Shown here: positions 20,510 through 30,795 of the stretch, one piece after another
Numbering within the stretch: position 1 is the stretch's first letter
How the letters are laid out: each line of letters begins with the position of its first letter
Assembly (NCBI GenBank): GCA_036927565.1
Contig: JAYESD010000008.1
Coordinates: 115,428,279 to 115,492,278 of the forward strand
Reading direction: 5' to 3'
Length of the DNA: 64,000 nucleotides
From: Tuctoria greenei
Taxonomy: Eukaryota > Streptophyta > Magnoliopsida > Poales > Poaceae
Position numbers and translations under genes: made by a program
Notes under the pieces: model-generated
What the model saw: only the letters and a program-made list of their open reading frames with translations
Database searches by the model: none
What the model was told of the DNA's origin: nothing

Positions 20510-23500
20510 TGTGACAGAATCGCCCCATATACAGGACGACTCGTCGATATAGGGCCATCGGGTGTCAATTGACCAGCAATAGACTAAATAGTACAACATA
20601 GGCAATATAGTTATATTGCATGAACATGGTTAACGTATTGCAATGGTTTAAGTCCATAGTGTCATGTCGTCAAAATAAAGCGAGTTTATACAAAATATGC
20701 GGAAGCATTCTCGCACTCAATGCACTATCCTAATCCGAAGCATGTTGGCCCATAAACACGCTTCATCCTTCGCGGCCATGTGCTGGAGAGGCGGGAACCC
20801 AATCAATTGACCACTCCGATGGGGGTTCACCCTCCCACACCACCTTGCCACAACAATCACAAAAGTTTCCATGGTAGTCACCTGCAATAAGATTTAATCC
20901 ACAAACCTTGAGCAACTAATACTCAGCAAGACTTACCCGTCAAATTGTCGGTTCTCCATAACCGACTTCTAGACCATGCAAGGCTCAAATGACTGATTTT
21001 TATTTGCCAAAACAGCACTAAATGTGGATCCTTATTCTCAGATTTTTAGCCAAGTTAATAGGGTTCATTAGGAAAATAAAGATGTGCCAACATATACTAA
21101 TTCACACATGGTTTGCATGCAATATTAAAAACAGTTTAGCATCGTATAAATAGTTTATTTGCTCATTTCTTACTACGATGTGACGAGATCACAAGTGGTA
21201 CTCATTAACCGCGAGACACGGCGATTTAAATCGATTTACATCCTGCAGGAGAAACCCAATCACACGTCACATACGCCCTCCCGTGGAGTTGTATGCGACA
21301 ACCTTTCACAACAACATAACTAGAGTTGATTCAAATCTCCCCTCCCGAGCACCATATCCATGCTCTCCCAAATAAATTAAAAGAGGGGGTTTTAATGTCC
21401 AACAATTGTTGTAATTGAGCTACATCAGTTTGCTAGTTCCCATATAACTAGTATGTGATTGGTACAATTCAAACTTGATCAACTAAACCACATTCGAATC
21501 GGTCCTCAACCGACACGAGCAAAGCTATCACACACAAGACCCATGCCTTGTTGTTCCCTAACTCCTCTTTGCTCGGTCCCCATTTCAATATCATGAATAA
21601 ATCTCCAAGTGACAATTAGATAATAGTTCAAGCACCCTACAACTCGCGAACGAGTTCCAATCCGCTCGACTTCTACCGACAGCTATAAAATTAGCATAGC
21701 ATAACTGGGTCTTAATATCCATCTAAAACAATGCATTAATGGGATTATTTGGGTCACATGCAGCTGGAGTTTCAACCAAATCCTATACGTATAATGCACA
21801 ATACACGACTCACATTCATGTGATATAAAAGGAAAATTTTTGCAATACTTGGGAGTGCACCGGGGCTTGCCTTGAGCTTGTGGATTAGGAGCACACTCAA
21901 AAGGAAATGTTGGGTTAGTCTCCAAAGTCGCCGCAGCACCTCCAATCACCATGTCGCCGTCGTCGTTTCCTATGTTGAAATGCAGTGCAATGCACATATG
22001 ATTATGCAATGTGATAGAAATAAAAATGTTATGAATAGAAGTTTAATATCATGATCTTGTATCTAATTTGCAACAGAATTCAGAGGGTGATAGAGCAACC
22101 AAATTAAATTTTTATTTGGACATACCCTTTCTTCACAAAAGATAAATGACTTCTATTTCAATAATAATTCATGTGACACCAACATTATACAGGACTTCAT
22201 GTGAACGTTGAGCAATGTGTAACTCATCACAAGATCAATGTCAGGATCAGAGGTCTTATTTTGATGCTTATACAATGACATATTCTGAAATAATTTTATT
22301 AACTAGACCAGTGATTAACAAGACAACTATTAATGGAAATGGATCTTAAAAGTGAAACTGTGACAATTCTGATATTATAATGGTCCTACAAGTTTTATTG
22401 AGGGTTACTACATTGTTCAGGAAGGTGTTGGCAAAGTTTCAGAATTTTTCATGCAATATATAATTTATCAGGATTAAAATAAGGAAACACTATTAAATCA
22501 TTTCAACTTGTATAAACAGAACCAGGAAATAAAATTTGGCGTGGAGGTGTATATTATAATGGTGAACATGTATACAAATTATCATGATTTTTAGAGCTAC
22601 AAATATAGAGTAATGATTTTTCTTACCATGCACCATCTATTTGTCATGATTGTAATAAGGAAAGTCAATGTTAAATCATTTCCTAAATAACTATGAAAAT
22701 TTATGGAGTAAAATTTTGTCTGTAGATGTGGGTGCTATTGGTAAGAATGTTTGCAAAATATTACAAATTTTAGGAGATAAAAACATAGGGTAATGATTTT
22801 TACTAGTATAAATCATATAAAACTTGCAACAATTTTATACATGGAGAATGTACTTATTTCAGTATTCCAGCGTGTGTATATCATTATAAGGAAACTTGAA
22901 AAATTTATTTCACATTTTTCTGAGTTATATTCAATTTATTACACATTTTATAAGAAGCAGCAAATGCTGAAATAAAGAAAAACGTGAAAAGAAGAGAAAA
23001 CCAGATCTGGGCCACTATGGGCTGCGCACGCCAGGCCCAGTAAGGCCACCAGGGAGCTGAGCAGGAGCTCCTCCTGGTCATGGCGGCCATGGCCGCCGGC
23101 GGCTCGCCGGAGTTTATTTCCGGTGGCGGCTCGACCTTCCGAGGGATCGAGGATGAAGCACACGACAAGGACATCCATTTTCAAGTTCCTCACCTTGCTG
23201 CGAAAGGTGTAGCTCGCCGGCGGCGAGGTGTTCTTCGCCGGACTTCGGCGAGGTCGTACGCATGACACATAAGAGGAAACGAAATAAAAATGGAGAGAGA
23301 GCTTCACCTCGTCGAGGGGAACATCTGGCTGCAGCCGGTTCGGGACGGGAAGCACCGTAGGAGGAGATCGACAAAGGTACCTCAAGCTCCAACAATGGAG
23401 GAGAGAGAAAAAGTGAGGGGAAAGGGAGAGGAGAGCAAATGAGATGGGGGAGGAGTCTTTGGAGCAGTAAAAATCGCGTGAGGGAAGAGGAAATGGGGTA

Positions 23501-23634
23501 CAGGTGGCTGGTGGCTGTGAGCCACGTGGTGCACTGCCGGCCAAGATAGCCAATGGAGGAAGAAGAAGACTATTGCTTGGCTGACGGGTGGGCCCAGCTC
23601 GCTTTTATTTTTATTTTGGTTCCTGGGTGTTACA
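20510..23634 (-). repeat. 3' LTR of element E (3.1 kb)
   Basis: The plus strand begins TGTGACAGAATCG and ends CCTGGGTGTTACA, so the sense LTR begins TGTAACACCCAGG and ends TCTGTCACA (3,125 bp). Inside it, 20700-22900 is AT-rich and 22950-23550 GC-rich. Parts (21640-21900) are homologous, inverted, to F's LTR at 32450-32690. The ORFs in 22793-23553 are not recognised as genes. A 3 kb LTR is normal for the Tekay/Del group. Confidence 0.85.
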
Positions 23635-23655
23635 TTCCGACCCCCTTAAGAAAAT
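23635..23655 (-). other. Polypurine tract of element E
   Basis: Sense strand TTAAGGGGGTCGGAA lies immediately before the LTR start TGTAACACCC. Just upstream is CTCGGGACGAGATTTTC, the conserved end of the internal region in Tekay elements. Confidence 0.85.
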
Positions 23656-23746
23656 CTCGTCCCGAGATTTAATACTCGAAGTAAGGGAGATAATTATACA
23701 TACCTAAGAGAGAGAAGTCTGGAAAATTTGTGCGCATGAACTCCTC

Positions 23747-25897
23747 TCATTCCCACGTAGCTTCATGCTCGATGTGGTTACTCCATTGGATCTTGTAGAA
23801 ATTACTCACACAATTCCGAGTTATCCTTTGTTTGCGGTCAACAACTTTAATGGGATGCTCGGAGTATGTAAGATCACCTTGTAGCTGCTCCACATCGAAA
23901 ATGACCTTATCAATTGGGGGTTTCACACACTTCTTCAATTGCGAAATGTGGAAGACATTGTGAACCCCGGATAAGTTGGATGGTAACCCCAACTGATATG
24001 CTACAGGACCATATTTTCCAATGATCGAAAAAGGCCCAACGTAGCGAGGTGCCAACTTTCCTCTCACTCCAAATCTTCGTACACCTTTAGTTGGAGAGAC
24101 ACGAAGATAGACATGATCCCCAATTTCAAAAGATAAAGGTCAACGCTGTTTGTCCGCATAACTCTTTTGGCGTGACTGAGCGGCCTTCAAATTTGATTGG
24201 ATGACCCGAACCTTCTCTTCAGCTTGAGCCACTATATCAGGACCAAAAATTATTCTTTCGCCTGATTCGGACCAATTCAACGGAGTTCGACAGGGACGAC
24301 CATAAAGAGCTTCAAAAGGAGACATCCTGATGCTCTCTTGATAGCTATTATTATAAGAGAACTCAGCCAATGGTAGACATTCATCCCAATTTTCAGTGTT
24401 ATCCAGAACATAAGCCCGTAGCATATCTTCCAATACTTGATTCACACGCTCGGTTTGACCATCAGTTTGAGGATGATATGTCGAACTTTGAATCAACCGC
24501 GTGCCCAAGCACATATGCAATTGTTCCCAAAACCTGGAGACAAATTGTGTTCCCCGATCAGAAATGATGGTCTTAGGAACTCTGTGCAAGCACAAGACTC
24601 GGGCAATGTAGAGGTCGGCATACTTTCGGGCGGTATACCGAGTATGAACCGGTATAAAGTGAGCTGATTTTGTCAAACGATCCACAATGACCCATATGGA
24701 ATCGTGATGACGAGAGGTAGGAGGTAGCCCGATAATGAAGTCCATGCTAATATCTTCCCACTTCCAATTTGAAACAATGAGGGGTTGTAGAAGACCCGCT
24801 GAACGTAGGTGATCAGCCTTCACTTTTCGGCATGTGTCACATTCCGACACATATTTTGCAATCTCCCTCTTCATTCGTGTCCACCAAAACTTGCGCCTTA
24901 AATCATGTTACATTTTGTTGCTACCCAGGTGCATGGAATATTTAGACAAATGAGCCTCATCTAAAATTTTTTTACGCAACTCATGATTTTTGGGCACCAC
25001 CAAACGGTTCTTGAACCATAACACACCCTCATCATCTTCATGAAAACAGAGTGCTTCACCTTGATGGAGTTGTTCTTTAATTTTTGCCACTCCCACATCT
25101 TTGCTTTGAGCCTCTACAATTTATTCTCGAATAGTTGGAATAAGTGCAAGATTATACAATGCTCCATGTGGTATTATTCTCACACTTGGTTCCTCTTGGG
25201 GATTACAAATTTCAGCATCAATTTGGCAGTTGTGACAATAAGACTTACGATTCAAGGCGTTGGCAACTACATTTGCTTTTACTGGATGATAGTGAATCTC
25301 CAATTCATAGTCTTTGATTAATTCTAGCCACCTTCTTTGCCTCATATTCAGATCACTTTGAGTGAAAATATATTTCAAGCTCTTATGATCCGTATATAAG
25401 TGTACGAGATTTCTGAGAAGGTAATGCCTCCACACTTTCAAGGCTAGGACCACGGAAGCCAACTCCAAGTCTTGAGTAGGATAATTTTGTTCATGACGAC
25501 GAAGTTGTCGTGACGCATAAGCAATAACTCGGCCGTCTTGCATCAACACACAACTTAAACCCGTACCGGATGTATCACAATACACATCAAATGGCTTCGT
25601 GATGTCAGGTTGCGCCAACACAGGAGCCGTTGTTAAATGCTTCTTGAGAGTTTGGAAAGCATGTTCACATGCTTCATTCCACATAAATTTAGTGTCCTTC
25701 TTGAGCAAGTCCGTCATAGGCTTGGCAATTTTTGAGAAGTTTTGAATGAACCTTCGATAATACCCGACAAGCCCAAGAAAGCCACGAACCTCCGACACGG
25801 TTGCGGGTGGCTCTCAATTCAACACATATCACACCTTGCTCGGGTCTACGGCGATTCCTTCAGCTGAAATGATATGACCTAATAAAGGCACTTCTCA
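23747..25897 (-). pseudogene. RT end, RNase H, integrase and chromodomain of element E
   Basis: One reading frame continues from the upstream part, cut by stops at 25895, 25829, 25814, 25121, 24908, 24140 and 23747 (lowest base of each). In order: RT connection (VRGFLGLVGYYRRFI), RNase H with DVYCDTSGTGLSCVLMQ and YASRQLRRHEQNYP (NVVANALNRK has Asn where the family has Asp), integrase zinc finger ECDTCRKVKADH, core D in ISMDFIIGLP, D in TIISDRGTQF and E in GQTERVNQVLEDM, GKLAPRYVGPF, and chromodomain NFYKIQWSNHIEHEATWE. The chromodomain, which directs integration to marked chromatin, identifies a chromovirus. No frameshift is present in 2.1 kb. Confidence 0.9.
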
Positions 25898-28144
25898 CAA
25901 CCAAAACTCGCACTTGCTAAATTTAGCATAGAGTTTATGGTCACGTAGACGTTGGAGCACAATGTGGAGATGGTCAGCATGCTCCTCTTCAGACTTGGAG
26001 TATATGAGAATGTTGTCGATGAAAACCACCACGGACTTGTCCAATTCCGGCATAAAGACAGAATTCATCAAATACATAAAATATGCAGGAGCATTTGTTA
26101 ATCCAAATGACATTACTAAGTACTCATAAAGACCGTACCGAGTAGAAAATGCTGTCTTTGGAATATCCTCCGGACGAATTTTAATTTGATGATACCCGGA
26201 GCGAAGGTCAATTTTTGAGAACACCTTGGCACCAAACAATTGATCAAAAAGAATATCAATTTGAGGTAAAGGATATTTGTTCTTGATGGTGACTGCGTTC
26301 AAAGGGCGATAATCAACACATAGCCATAGGGACTTGTCTTTCTTCTTCACAAATAAAGCGGGACAGCCCCACGGTGATGAACTTGGTCGAATAAAGCCTT
26401 TGTCCATCAAGTCTTTTAGTTGGACTTTCAGCTCGGCCAACTCATTTGACACCATTTTATAAGGCCTTCGCGAGATAGGAGCGGTGCCGAGTAAAAGCTC
26501 AATACGGAATTCCACCTCACAATCGGGAGGCATTCCCGGTAATTCCTCAGGAAAAACATCTGGGTATTCGCACACCACTAAGATGTCTTCCAACTTCTGG
26601 TTACTCACTTGATTAATTTCAGTTTTGGACATGTGAGGAATGGAGAGTTGAAGAATTTTGCGGCCATGAGAGGGAGAGTCTAGCTGAATTTCCCGGGAAG
26701 ACACATATATTATGGCATGATGGTGGTTCATCCAATGCATCCCTAAAATCACATCGATCCCTTGCCCATCTAGAACAATGAGGTTTGAAAGATAAACCTT
26801 TCCTCCTAAGTTCAAAGGTGCATAATTAATCATTTGAGTTGCAATTATTTTCCCACCGCATGAGATAATAACATACGGTGTTTTTGTAGTTGATGTAGGA
26901 AGCCGGTACTTGTGAACATATGAGAGACTTATAAAATTATGAGTAGCACCCGAGTCAAAGAGAATCATAGCAGGGTGGTCGTGGAGGGAAAACATACCCG
27001 CGAGCACTTGTTCTCCTTCTGGAATCTCCTCAACCGAGGTGTAGTTCACCCGGCCGGTTTTTGGACCATGTACTTTATGTGGCTGATTTTTGTGAGAGGC
27101 TTGAGAGCGAGGATTGCGAGGATTTTTCTGCTGCTTTTGAGCATGACAATCCCTCGCGAAGTGTCCCGGACGACCACAGGTGTAGCAAGAAGGAAATCCC
27201 GGTCCTGCACTTTGTGGTCCCGATGATGGGAGACGAAAACCTTGTGGAGCTTGTGGTGGATATGGCCGAGGTGCTGATTGTGGCTGCTGTAGTAGAAGAC
27301 GATGATTTCCCCATTGAGACACAGAGATGTACCTCTGACCGGTAGGTGAGGTAACAGCCATACGGTATTTCAATGGGCCTTGACTCGATGATCCAGTCAT
27401 CACCCTCTTCTTCTTCTTTTCATCTCTGTGGGCGTGGATGGCATCCTCAATTGTAATAGCTGAGCTCACAAGTTCAGTAAAACTCATAGAGCAGTGGAGG
27501 GCCAACCCTTCTTGTAGCTTCGTGGTCAACCCTTTGAAGAAACAATTCTTCCTTTTCTCATCAGTGTCTACATGATAAGTAGCATACTGAGCCAAGTGGT
27601 TGAACTTGCAGGAATAATCATGTACAGAGTTGCTCTCTTGCTGCAAGTTTAAAAACTCTGTAAGCTTCCTTGTCATGAGTCCTGCAGGGATGTGTTGCGC
27701 ATGAAAAGCGGTCTTGACTTCTTCCCATGAAACTTGATGCCCTGCGGTGAGAGTAGCTTGGTAATTTTCCCACCAAGCTCCTGCCGATCCACGAAGTTAT
27801 TGCACGGCGAAGAGAGGCTTCTGATGATCCACACAATCGATGAGCCTAAATTTAGACTCAATGGTACGAACCCAGTGATCGGCTTCCAAAGGGTCCACTG
27901 TCTCATGGAAAATGGGTGGGTGTGTGGCCAGGAAATCTGCATAGGTAGCCAGTTGCGGTTGTTGGCCTTGACGGGAAGTTCATGCTGTGCCTGTCGTGTT
28001 CTGAACGAGCAACCTCATTAGTTCCGTCTACTCATGGCGAGACTCCAATATAGAAGCAACGGCTTCAGCCAACGTGGGAAGGGGTGGTGGAGATCCTCCT
28101 TTATTGGAGTCCTCGGGCTCATTAGTGTTTCGCGTACGCACCAT
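25895..28144 (-). pseudogene. gag, protease and RT of element E
   Basis: The frame opens at ATG 28142-28144 (MVRTRNTNEPEDS) and runs without a shift to 25895. Stops at 28028-28030 (TAG), 27980-27982 (TGA) and 27797-27799 (TAA) break the gag N-terminus. From 27676 it is open for 593 residues: gag end, CCHC knuckle CYTCGRPGHFARDC, protease ILFDSGATHNFIS, then RT with VEFRIELLLGT, YRPLNAVTIKNKYPLPQID, FSKIDLRSGYHQI, TAFSTRYGLYEY and FIDNILIYSK. The family motif at the last site is FIDD, so one of the two metal-binding aspartates is Asn (a G-to-A change). Confidence 0.9.
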
Positions 28145-28497
28145 TCTGCGACACACAAAAACTTGAGCATTGTTAGTTGAAACTTATCACAAGGGTTAAC
28201 AAGTTTCACAACATAACATGCTGCAAATAAAAAAATCAGATCTGAACCATATGAGAGAACAACGGTTTTCATTCCTCAAAATACGACCAACGATGAGAAC
28301 CGTTGTACAACAAGGTTTGGTTACAAAAGAGGGGTCACAAAACTAATTTCCCAAGGGAAATCCAGCTACTTCTCATGCTAGGACTGCATACATTCGTGAC
28401 ACACTATCTTACTAGAGTACATTAGTTTTTCACCCACTAAGTGATGTGAGAGTTATATACATAACTTAGCTACAAACTTTAACTAGGACTTTCTACA

Positions 28498-29055
28498 CTA
28501 ACGGGGCTGCTGGGGTGGCACATGACTATCCGCATCCGAGTTAACATCCTCATCCATAGGAGAAGGCGGGGCCTCATAGTCAAGTCCGGACACAGCTTCC
28601 CCTTCTCCTTCCTCTGCTCCCACCGCTTCTTCTTGAGGTGGTCCAGCCGCTAGAACGAGTTGTAGCATCGATCTCATGGTGAGCTTCACCCAACTCGTCC
28701 TCAAGTTCTAGGATAGTAACATGCTGATTTTCAATGGTGGCATTGGACTCATGCAAGGCGGCTTGCTGATTTTGGATGGTGGCATTAGCTGCTAGCAACT
28801 CATCGTTAGTCTCGATGAGCCGCTCATCCAAACATTCAGCCGTCTCAAGAACATCTTGATAGACATCTTGGAGGTCAGTTTTACTCTCTTGAAGCTCATG
28901 AATTTGTTGATTTAGTGCGAGAATGTGCTCCTCATGCGTAGCAAGTTTTGTTAACACCTCGTGGAGCTGCTGATCTAATGCAAGAGCTTGCTCCTCAAGC
29001 TCCGCAATACGTGCATCCTTTTACGGATCTCCTGCACATACCCGTTACTGGCCAT
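28498..29055 (-). pseudogene. Extra coiled-coil ORF in the leader of element E
   Basis: Between the primer-binding site and gag. A start ATG at 29053-29055 (MASNGYVQEIRK) leads, after a 1-nt shift, into a long heptad-rich stretch: 28580-28957 contains LATHEEHILALNQQIHEL and the related units ATIQNQQAALHESN and ATIENQHVTILELE. After a second shift near 28690 the end is acidic (GAEEGEGEAVSGLDYE, PMDEDVNSDAD, stop at 28498-28500). The whole would be about 185 residues. I do not recognise the protein. Coiled coil plus acidic tail suggests a structural or partner-binding role, which is inference. It is in the same orientation as gag-pol. Confidence 0.6.
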
Positions 29056-30020
29056 CTGAGGGAGGGTTTAGGAAACAAAGTCAAACTACCTATGCGATTA
29101 GCTCCTAATTATTCGTACAAAGAAAAAAAATCTAGAGCCTCTGTAGGTTAGGAAATATATCAACTGCAGCCCACGAGTACTTGGTCTATCTCGAAAATAA
29201 TGTGATGGACAGTTTCTGTCCAAAAATAACGGCTAACAGAAAAGTTAAGAAAAAAATATTTAGAGCCTGAATCAGAGAAACTACTGACTATCAAACTTGT
29301 AGAGGACTTTTATAGCTTTCCAAAAAGTACCTATATGTCTTAATCCCATTAGCAGATCGGTTTTTTATGGCAAGCTAAAGTGGCAGCCAATACTCTCTAA
29401 TCAGATTCGGTAACAGAACTGCATTCAGTTTTTGAGAGCAGTTAAAAATTATTTAAGAGAAGAATTTGGATACGTGATTATAGAACATATTATAGAACAT
29501 AACATAATAAATTTACACAGTGATTGATATGAGACATGCAGTGCTAAGAATCAAGATATATTGATTTTTAAATTTACTATCATGATCACTGTTTCAGATT
29601 TTGACAGATTTCCATGAACAAGCATGCAATGACATGATTCAGCCTACACGTCCCCTCAAAACAAAATTCGGGCTATTATAGTGACCATACGTTAAGTCGG
29701 TGGCAACACGTTCTCTCTTGCAACAGTTAGTCGTTTTCTACACGCACTAAGTAACGGAGTTAGCGTACCTGCAGAAAATTTATCAAACATACACTTATTC
29801 CTTACATGTAGTATATAAAAAAAATTATACTTTCTTACCTGGACATCTGTGTATCCTTTTATACTTGTAAAATGCATTAATTAATAATAATAATGTAAAT
29901 GTTAGCTTTGCCACCTGAATTATACTCTAACATCCTTATATGGGCCCCACTAATACGTTTCCTCACCAAAAATGTAGTTTTCAAAAATAGGACTATTTAG
30001 TGTTGTACTAACCCCGATCC

Positions 30021-30033
30021 GGCTCTGATACCA
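30021..30033 (-). other. Primer-binding site of element E (tRNA-iMet type)
   Basis: The sense strand reads TGGTATCAGAGCC, complementary to the 3' end of plant initiator tRNA-Met. Two bases separate it from TGTGACA at 30036, where E's own right LTR should start and Cassandra's LTR does start. Confidence 0.9.
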
Positions 30034-30104
30034 GTTGTGACATCCTGAATCAAGTCTTAATAGGATTGATAGATTACTCATACCACCAAGGTATACCTTC
30101 TTTT

Positions 30105-30215
30105 CCAGAAGCCCACCTACAATGAACTCCGAGGTTAAGCGTGCTTGGCCTGGAGCAATTTACAGATGGGTGACCGACCGGGAAGTCTTCTCGGGTGCGC
30201 ACGAGTGAGGACAAA
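30105..30215 (+). ncRNA. 5S rRNA-like domain in the left Cassandra LTR
   Basis: Contains recognisable internal promoter parts of plant 5S rDNA: box A region GAGGTTAAGCGTGCTTGG (30131-30148), intermediate element GATGGGTGACC (30165-30175) and box C-like GGGAAGTCTTCTCGGG (from 30180). In Cassandra this domain can be read by RNA polymerase III. It is not a functional 5S gene, because the 5' and 3' parts are diverged. Confidence 0.88.
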
Positions 30216-30589
30216 ATGCGTAGAAAAGACTAGTGTTGGTCTGTAGGGCTAGTCTATGATCCTATAAAGCTGCTAGGAGTAATGACCGTCAGGCTCGTAG
30301 TGGCTGAGGTGTTACAGAGTGGTATCAGAGCCGACCCTCACGGTTTCACGGGTGCATAAGGGTCAGGGACGTGGGTACGTACACATGACGCGTGGGTCCT
30401 CTAGGAGGGACACGATATGGTATGTATGCCAGTACTGAACGTATGGACATGGCCAAGAGGGGACGTTACTGGCTTGGAAGTTGACCGACGAGGACGTCGG
30501 TCTTCTAAGGGGGGTGGAATGTGACATCCTGACTCAAGGCTTAATAGGATTGTTAGATTACTCATACCACCCTCTTTTCCAGAAGCCCA

Positions 30590-30695
30590 CCTGCAAAGAA
30601 CTCCGAGGTTAAGCGTGCTTGGCCTGGAGAAATTTACGGATGGGTGACCGACCGAGAAGTCTTCCCGGGTGCGCACGAGTGAGGACAAAATACGC
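30590..30695 (+). ncRNA. 5S rRNA-like domain in the right Cassandra LTR
   Basis: Same box A stretch (30605-30622) and intermediate element GATGGGTGACC (30639-30649) as the left copy. Box C is altered (CGAGAAGTCTTCCCGGG). Confidence 0.85.
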
Positions 30696-30795
30696 AGAAA
30701 AGACTAGTGTTAGTATGTGGGGTTAGTCTGTGATCCTAGAGAATTGCCAGAAGTAACAACCGTCAGGCTCGTAGTGGCTGGGTTGTTACAAACTA

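Larger units (their letters stand above)
20510..30790 (-). mobile_element. Composite insertion: Tekay-type chromovirus E fused to a Cassandra TRIM
   Basis: Element E lies on the minus strand: 3' LTR 20510-23634, polypurine tract, gag-pol 23747-28144, leader with an extra ORF, primer-binding site at 30021-30033. Where its right LTR should begin, a complete Cassandra (30036-30790) is found instead. The 5 bp before E's left LTR (20505-20509, AACTA) and the 5 bp after Cassandra (30791-30795, AACTA) are identical, so the two behave as one insertion. Both E's LTR and Cassandra's LTR start TGTGACA and end TGTTACA on the plus strand. The gag-pol is one frame with ten stops, RT YxDD is mutated to FIDN, and no functional copy is possible. 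Confidence 0.85.
30036..30790 (+). mobile_element. Cassandra TRIM retrotransposon, complete
   Basis: Two similar LTRs, 30036-30316 (281 bp) and 30520-30790 (271 bp), surround a short non-coding centre. The left LTR is followed by TGGTATCAGAGCC (30320-30332, tRNA-iMet primer-binding site). The right LTR is preceded by the purine tract TAAGGGGGGTGGAA (30506-30519). Each LTR contains a 5S rRNA-like domain, the hallmark of Cassandra. The LTRs differ at a number of positions plus about a 10-bp deletion in the right copy. No 5-bp duplication flanks Cassandra alone (CCAGT left, AACTA right); the right flank instead pairs with the left flank of element E. Confidence 0.93.

Noticed and set aside
22948..23553. 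A 201-residue minus-strand ORF with hydrophobic segments
   Set aside because: It lies inside the LTR of element E, where no gene is expected, and matches no family I know.
30105..30215. A genuine 5S rRNA gene
   Set aside because: Only the internal promoter region is well kept, and it lies inside an LTR with PBS and polypurine tract, which is Cassandra.
30036..30790. Cassandra as an ordinary independent insertion into E
   Set aside because: Its own flanks (CCAGT and AACTA) do not match, while AACTA matches the left flank of E; an independent insertion would leave its own 5-bp duplication and E's right LTR beyond it.
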